A DNA stretch of 64,000 bases from Bacteroidales bacterium H5 (lineage in GTDB: Bacteria > Bacteroidota > Bacteroidia > Bacteroidales > Muribaculaceae): NCBI GenBank assembly GCA_001701225.1, contig DAAQ01000032.1, positions 55,559 through 119,558 of the forward strand, written 5' to 3'. The notes under the pieces are model-generated. The model was not told the DNA's origin. It was given only the letters and a program-made list of their open reading frames with translations, and did no database searches. The position numbers and the translations under genes were made by a program. Position 1 is the stretch's first letter. Every line of letters begins with the position of its first letter. Of this stretch, positions 60,045-64,000 are shown one piece after another.

Positions 60045-60518
60045 TTATACCTTGCGCCTGAACTCTACCATCTTGAGGGCGGTGTCGGCGGCTTCGGAGC
60101 CCTTGTTGCCGAGACGTCCTCCGGCACGGTCGAGTGCCTGCTGCTCGTCGAGCACGGTGAGCACACCGAATATCACTGGAGTATCACAGTCGGCGTTAAG
60201 GGCGGTCATGCCCTGGGTAACACTCTGGCATACATAATCAAAATGGGGGGTATCACCCTTGATGACACACCCGATGATGATGACGGCATCAAAACGAGAT
60301 GCCTCGATGAGCTGCGATGCGGCGTATGTGAGCTCGACTGTGCCGGGCACGCTGAAGACCTCTATCTGGTCATCCTTGAGGCCGCGCTCCTTGAGGGTGC
60401 TGACAGCACCGTCGGAGAGCGGGCCGGTGATGTGGCCGTTCCATTCGGCGGCTACGACGGCAATGCGTACGTCGGTGACATCAATATCAGCTTTGGTCGA
60501 AGGGGTATATGTTGACAT
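60045..60518 (-). CDS. ribH: 6,7-dimethyl-8-ribityllumazine synthase
   Basis: A 157-residue enzyme of riboflavin synthesis, condensing the ribityl-pyrimidine with dihydroxybutanone phosphate; it forms pentamers or 60-mers. Signature segments: IAVVAAEWNGHITGPLSDGA, VFSVPGTVELTYAA, IIIGCVIKGDTPHFDYVCQSV (with the catalytic His) and VIFGVLTVLDEQQALDRAGG. It is 118 nt downstream of the TPR gene, separated by a heptamer repeat, and just upstream of DUF2851. Confidence 0.97.
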   Translation of the reverse strand: MSTYTPSTKADIDVTDVRIAVVAAEWNGHITGPLSDGAVSTLKERGLKDDQIEVFSVPGTVELTYAASQLIEASRFDAVIIIGCVIKGDTPHFDYVCQSVTQGMTALNADCDTPVIFGVLTVLDEQQALDRAGGRLGNKGSEAADTALKMVEFRRKV

Positions 60519-60531
60519 GGAGTTGGTTTAA

Positions 60532-60615
60532 GTTTAAAGTTTAAAGATTAGAGTTTAAAGAGGAAAGTTTAGAGATTAGAGATTAAAGTTTAGAGAGGAA
60601 AGTTTAAAGATTCCT
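60532..60615. repeat. Heptamer tandem repeat, 12 units
   Basis: Twelve 7-mers in perfect register on the pattern GnTTAnA: GTTTAAA, GATTAGA, GAGGAAA, GTTTAGA and GATTAAA recur in mixed order. It occupies most of the gap between the TPR gene stop and ribH. Confidence 0.85.
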
Positions 60616-60635
60616 CATTCCTAATTTCTAATTAC

Positions 60636-61661
60636 TCATTTAGGAAATATTTTGTGCCAGAGGCCGAGGATGTCGAGGCCTGGTGATTTGGCCTTGGCCA
60701 ATGTCTCGGAGATGCGCTGATGCTGGGCCGGAGCGTTAATCTTCAGGGCCTTGTGAAGCATGGTGTTGAGCAGATGTATGGCTTTCTCCTTCATGGCCGA
60801 AACCTTTAGCATGGATTCGCCAAGGGCTATCGAGACCCTGAGCTGACGCTCGGTGAAGTCCGGCTCGACACGCTGCAGATATTTCAGCGCGCGCGTATAA
60901 TATTGTATCGCCTCGCGGTGACGCCCCATACGCGCCAGGGTGTCACCCTCGTTGGTGAGCGACTCGGCCAGACGGTCGGTGGCCTCTGTCATTCCCGCAC
61001 TCACCATGCGGGTATAGGTTGTCGTGGCGGCCTGATAGTGGGCAAGGAGCTCGGCCTGCTTCACGCGGTTGTGATATACGGAGGTGGCTGTGCCGAGGGC
61101 GGTCACAACGGTCGAGGCATAACGGGCCGGATTGGTCTTGGCCATCCGCTCGAATACCTTGATGGATTTCTCCATCTCGCGCTCGGCCTGCTTGTACTCG
61201 CCGTTAGACGAGTGCAGCCACGCGATATCGAACAGCAACGACCCCAGTATCTCGAGGAACGGCACATCCTTGCGCTTGGGCTGACGTGCCAGCAGGTTCA
61301 GCGTCGAGGCCGCCGCCGTGGCGGCGGCGCTGTCGAGCGAGTCGGCACTGATATACAGGGCTGTGATCACCTGCATTATGCCGGCGCGCAGGTCAAGCAG
61401 CGGGCCGGACTCCGAGTCGGGCAACTGCGAGATGTGCAGCTCGAGCTCGCTCAGGGTGCTGATGGCACGCTCCTCCTCACCCTTGGCCGCACTCTCGCGG
61501 GCCAGCAGGCGCAGCAGGTCATAGACGGCCGTGAACGACTCGGGCTCCAGCGCCTTCAGGGTCTCGGCGGGGGTACGTCCCTTTTTGCCGAGCCGGGCGC
61601 GCAGAGTGGCCACATCGGTGGTAGCGGGTATGAAAGTGGCGTCTATCGAGGTCTGTTTCAT
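60636..61661 (-). CDS. TPR-repeat protein
   Basis: A 341-residue cytosolic protein of helical repeats, recognisable TPR units being ISTLSELELHISQLPDSESGPLLDLRAGI, LFDIAWLHSSNGEYKQAEREMEKSIKVFERMAKTNPA and LTNEGDTLARMGRHREAIQYYTRALKYLQ. TPR proteins mediate protein-protein contacts; the partner is not evident. It overlaps the upstream PfkB kinase gene by 4 nt and precedes ribH. Confidence 0.88.
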   Translation of the reverse strand: MKQTSIDATFIPATTDVATLRARLGKKGRTPAETLKALEPESFTAVYDLLRLLARESAAKGEEERAISTLSELELHISQLPDSESGPLLDLRAGIMQVITALYISADSLDSAAATAAASTLNLLARQPKRKDVPFLEILGSLLFDIAWLHSSNGEYKQAEREMEKSIKVFERMAKTNPARYASTVVTALGTATSVYHNRVKQAELLAHYQAATTTYTRMVSAGMTEATDRLAESLTNEGDTLARMGRHREAIQYYTRALKYLQRVEPDFTERQLRVSIALGESMLKVSAMKEKAIHLLNTMLHKALKINAPAQHQRISETLAKAKSPGLDILGLWHKIFPK

Positions 61662-62509
61662 TTCAATGAATCGGCTAAGTTGCTATGTGCGGTCTCGTTG
61701 GCCTTGGCCATGATGTCGTCGGGATCCCTGACACCTTCGACAAGCGCGCGGGTCACACCGGCTATGGCACCTACGGTCCAGTCGAAATCATTCCCCTCGG
61801 TGGGATGGCAGTCGAGTGTCCACGACTCGTCACCGTCAAAGAACCTCATCTTCAGCCCGGCGCGGTCAAGCACCAGACAACGGGGACAATGGAACTTTAT
61901 GTGGTCGCGGAACGCGGCATCGGGAGCCACACCGGGATAGAGTGCGGCAAGGTCATCGACCGTAGCCACCACCAGCGTGGCGGCCTCAAGACTCTCGAAC
62001 ACCTCGGGCATCACACGGGTTATGCGTGTCACCTGACCCGGCTCGAAATATGGCAGGTAGACCACATGCGCCTTGCGGGCGCGCGCATGGCTCACCAGCT
62101 CTATGACACGCGGATGATTGCGCTTGTCGAGAGCCATATACGAGCCGAACACCACCACGTCACCCTCGTTGATGCGGGGCCATACGGGGTTGACCGGCTC
62201 GGCGGGATATGAGGTATGCGTCACCGACTTGTCGGGAGCGCTCTGGTCTGAGGTAATCCTGACGGGAGTGGCCCCTTCGGTGAAACGGTCGATGCTCGCG
62301 GTGTCGACCTTGGCTGACGAGAGCTGCGATACTATGTGGTCTCCCACGGCATCGGCACCGGCCTCGCCTACAAAAATAGTCTCGACACCCATGCGTCCGT
62401 CAAGCATGGCCGCGCCCACGGCACGGTCGCCGACACGTGTGGTGGCATTGCCGTCGGGCTGCAGCGACACGTTCAGGGTCAGTTCGCCAATAAAGATTAC
62501 CTTGTTCAT
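61658..62509 (-). CDS. PfkB-family carbohydrate kinase
   Basis: A 283-residue sugar kinase of the ribokinase/fructokinase superfamily. Features: MNKVIFIGELTLNVSLQPDGN, VGDRAVGAAMLDGRMGVETIFVGEAGADAVGD (substrate-side GG-like segment, here unusually without the classic double Gly), and the C-terminal TEGNDFDWTVGAIAGVTRAL. The classic anion-hole motif DTxGAGD is replaced by DFDWTVGAIAG, where the catalytic Asp may be retained. Altered motifs mean the substrate is uncertain and activity may be reduced. Start ATG 62509; the adjacent SIS isomerase points to a sugar phosphate. Confidence 0.8.
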   Translation of the reverse strand: MNKVIFIGELTLNVSLQPDGNATTRVGDRAVGAAMLDGRMGVETIFVGEAGADAVGDHIVSQLSSAKVDTASIDRFTEGATPVRITSDQSAPDKSVTHTSYPAEPVNPVWPRINEGDVVVFGSYMALDKRNHPRVIELVSHARARKAHVVYLPYFEPGQVTRITRVMPEVFESLEAATLVVATVDDLAALYPGVAPDAAFRDHIKFHCPRCLVLDRAGLKMRFFDGDESWTLDCHPTEGNDFDWTVGAIAGVTRALVEGVRDPDDIMAKANETAHSNLADSLK

Positions 62510-62532
62510 TATCGTATGTTTTATATAGTTTT

Positions 62533-63153
62533 TCAGAGACCTTCGGCATCCGAGTCGAGACGCGACTTGCATCCCAGATACCCTCCGTGGTGCCGCTTGG
62601 CATAGTCCCCGGCCGTGAAGCCGATAGCCTGCATCACATTGACCACCAGGACATCGCCGATTACGGTCATAACCGTCGTCGAGGTCGTCGGAGTGAGGCC
62701 GAGAGGGCATACCTCCGGAGCACCACCCGTCAAGAGTGTAACATCAGTGAGGCGTGTTAGTTCACTGTCGGGATTGCCCGTTATACCGATGAGGGGGATG
62801 TCAGGGTAGAGGTTCTTTGTCAGCGTCACGAGCTCGAGCACCTCGCGCGTGCGGCCCGAATTGGAGATGAGCAGCATCACGTCGTTTGGCTGCACCACCC
62901 CGAGGTCGCCATGCTGTGCCTCTGACGGATGCAGGTTGACAGCCGGGGTTCCTGTAGACGAGAATGTCGTGGCAATGTTCATGGCTATCTGACCCGCCTT
63001 GCCCATGCCGGCTGTCACCAGCTTGCCGCCGCGGCGGTGCACATGCTCGATTATCAGCTCTACGGCACGGTCATAATCAGGCGTATAGGGAATGGAGCGC
63101 AGGGCCCGGGCCTCGCGCTCCAGTATATCTTGCATCGACTCCTTGATGGTCAT
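62533..63153 (-). CDS. SIS-domain sugar-phosphate isomerase (KdsD-like, no CBS)
   Basis: A 206-residue protein with one SIS domain: GGKLVTAGMGKAGQIAMNIATTFSSTGTPAVNLHPSEAQHGDLGVVQPNDVMLLISNSGRTREVLEL, and PLGLTPTTSTTVMTVIGDVL. These match D-arabinose-5-phosphate isomerase (KdsD), which feeds KDO synthesis, but the two C-terminal CBS domains of KdsD are absent, as in short Bacteroidota homologues. A -7 box TAAATTTG at 63184-63177 gives a short leader. First gene of the series with pfkB, TPR, ribH and DUF2851. Confidence 0.92.
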   Translation of the reverse strand: MTIKESMQDILEREARALRSIPYTPDYDRAVELIIEHVHRRGGKLVTAGMGKAGQIAMNIATTFSSTGTPAVNLHPSEAQHGDLGVVQPNDVMLLISNSGRTREVLELVTLTKNLYPDIPLIGITGNPDSELTRLTDVTLLTGGAPEVCPLGLTPTTSTTVMTVIGDVLVVNVMQAIGFTAGDYAKRHHGGYLGCKSRLDSDAEGL

Positions 63154-63176
63154 GGTTATCGTATTCTTTGGAATGG

Positions 63177-63184
63177 CAAATTTA
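63177..63184 (-). promoter_or_regulatory. -7 element of the SIS-pfkB-TPR operon
   Basis: Minus-strand TAAATTTG followed by C, about 25 nt before the ATG at 63153. Confidence 0.5.
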
Positions 63185-63235
63185 TAAAAAAAAACTTAAA
63201 GCACCAAAAATTGCCCATCAGTCCCGTTCAGTGTC

Positions 63236-63255
63236 CCGTTCAGGGAGCAACGCTC
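63236..63255. repeat. REP-like hairpin inside the transposase 3' end
   Basis: TTCAGGGAGC-AAC-GCTCCC: perfect GGGAGC/GCTCCC arms. On the minus strand it encodes the last codons (GSVAP) and the TGA stop of the HUH transposase gene. Confidence 0.8.
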
Positions 63256-64000
63256 CCGTCCTCGGTATCTTTCCCGGCGTTTCTCAGCACCAGCTCCCGT
63301 GCCCCGGCGGCTATCTTCTCGGCCAGGGCATTCATGGCGAGGCATTCGTCTCGCCTGACGGACTCGCTCCGCGACCTGTGGGCGGCAGGAGCTATGATGA
63401 GCAACCGCCCCTCGGCACACAGGTTGAACTCCTCGCCTGACGGCTTATATCGCTCGGGGAGGCCGTTGTTCACAATCCTTATCAACGACGCACCTGCGGC
63501 CTCACCTCGGTCGCGAACCTCCTTCTCGGCATTGCTTATGAACGGCGACACAAGCGTGCCGCCACATCTTATTGTCTCCTCCCATTCCCTCTGCCTGTCG
63601 GCAAGCTCCTCGGGCGAGAACTTGCTGCTCACCCTCACGGCACTCATCACGGGGCTGCGGAGCAACATGAAATTGCCATAGACACTGTGCTCCTCGCCGT
63701 CCAGCATCACACAACGGCAGCGGCTGAAATATTCGGGACGCTCGCGCCTGACATACAGCCGCAGAGGATTATCCTCGACATATCTTATGAACCGCTCCAA
63801 CTGCCCCTTCCTACACACTATTTTGTCATTGAAGCCTTCCTCAAAAATACCTTCCCTCTCCACGCCGAACACATCCCAGTACAGGCGCGAGCACGCAGCC
63901 TTCAGCTTTCCGATGACATATCCGAGGGGATGCTCCATCGGCTCGCGCACAAACACCACAAGATGCACATGGTCAGGCATCACGCAGTGCCTTATTACAG
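63240..64000 (-). CDS. REP-associated-type HUH (Y1) transposase with C-terminal extension, 5' end beyond window
   Basis: The frame is open to the window edge (253 codons seen, reading VIRHCVMPDHVHLVVF at the edge). The HUH motif HVH and GYVIGKLKAACSRLYW, with a Tyr where Y1 enzymes have the nucleophile, followed by FNDKIVCRKGQLERFIRYVEDNPLRLYVRR, are typical of REP-associated tyrosine transposases (single-stranded DNA nick-and-join enzymes). The remaining 150 residues (GGTLVSPFISNAEKEVRDRGEAAGASLIRIVNNG...EFNLCAEGRLLIIAP) form a Rossmann-like domain not found in enterobacterial RAYTs; a DprA/SLOG-like relation is a guess. The stop codon lies in a REP-like hairpin. Confidence 0.85.
   Translation of the reverse strand, partial: VIRHCVMPDHVHLVVFVREPMEHPLGYVIGKLKAACSRLYWDVFGVEREGIFEEGFNDKIVCRKGQLERFIRYVEDNPLRLYVRRERPEYFSRCRCVMLDGEEHSVYGNFMLLRSPVMSAVRVSSKFSPEELADRQREWEETIRCGGTLVSPFISNAEKEVRDRGEAAGASLIRIVNNGLPERYKPSGEEFNLCAEGRLLIIAPAAHRSRSESVRRDECLAMNALAEKIAAGARELVLRNAGKDTEDGSVAP

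Noticed and set aside
60532..60615. Possible CRISPR-like array before ribH
   Set aside because: Units are 7 bp with no spacers; it is a simple tandem repeat.

Overview
The window looks like a chromosomal segment of a gut Bacteroidales, most probably a Muribaculaceae (S24-7) relative. The evidence is Bacteroidota-type promoters (TTTG, about 20 bp, TAnnTTTG), SusC/SusD proteins, many secreted glycoside hydrolases, Bacteroidota-restricted families (DUF2851, DUF4230, DUF5107-TPR) and a GC content that is high for the phylum. Family names are recognised by eye from motifs; no search was run.

Layout. 1-4600: a DUF4230 lipoprotein (cut by the window start), PEP carboxykinase, RlmN, a barrel protein and tRNA-Ala(GGC). 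4700-13600: four secreted arabinose/galactose-type glycosidases in a row (GH127/146, GH97, GH35, GH51). 13650-15200: an M28/glutaminyl-cyclase lipoprotein and a small acidic DUF2795-like protein. 15300-18900: an accessory patch with an HxlR regulator divergent from two NTF2-like genes, a truncated nitroreductase, an AbiH-type defence gene and gene debris. 18900-22400: a peroxide-stress block (Fur/PerR regulator, rubrerythrin, AhpC, AhpF). 22600-31400: a secreted repeat protein, a gene fragment, then AraC regulator, sugar/H+ symporter, DUF5107-TPR protein and aldose 1-epimerase, probably a pentose or hexose uptake locus. 31400-35700: an acyltransferase and, upstream of it, three co-oriented genes: an ECF sigma factor fused through a transmembrane helix to an outer-membrane-like beta-barrel, a small lipoprotein, and a radical SAM/SPASM-like enzyme resembling the rSAM/lipoprotein pair TIGR04133/TIGR04134. 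This is the best candidate for an undescribed system here. 35800-36700: a stand-alone DarG-type macrodomain and a decayed KilA-N gene. 36700-40400: SPFH protein, ribbon-helix-helix protein, inositol-phosphatase-like enzyme and a LytS/LytTR two-component pair. 40500-50540: a coiled-coil lipoprotein, a SusC/SusD pair, and a convergent 1397-residue GH27-GH78 fusion of lower GC. 50600-52800: a DUF4143 ATPase with striking promoter palindromes, a small protein and an HdeD-like membrane protein. 52900-56900: proline genes proC-proB-proA with a carboxypeptidase-regulatory-like protein. 57000-58400: an atypical response regulator (acceptor Asp replaced by Glu) and RNase HII. 58400-63200: a hairpin array, then on the minus strand a SIS isomerase, PfkB kinase, TPR protein, lumazine synthase and DUF2851. 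The window ends in a REP-associated HUH (Y1) transposase.

Non-coding structure is unusually rich. Degenerate 9-bp tandem repeats recur right at gene ends and sometimes supply the stop codon. A REP-like GGGAGC/GCTCCC hairpin occurs three times, once inside the end of the transposase gene and once inside the end of rlmN. There is also a six-hairpin array, a 12-unit heptamer repeat and several long perfect palindromes at promoters.
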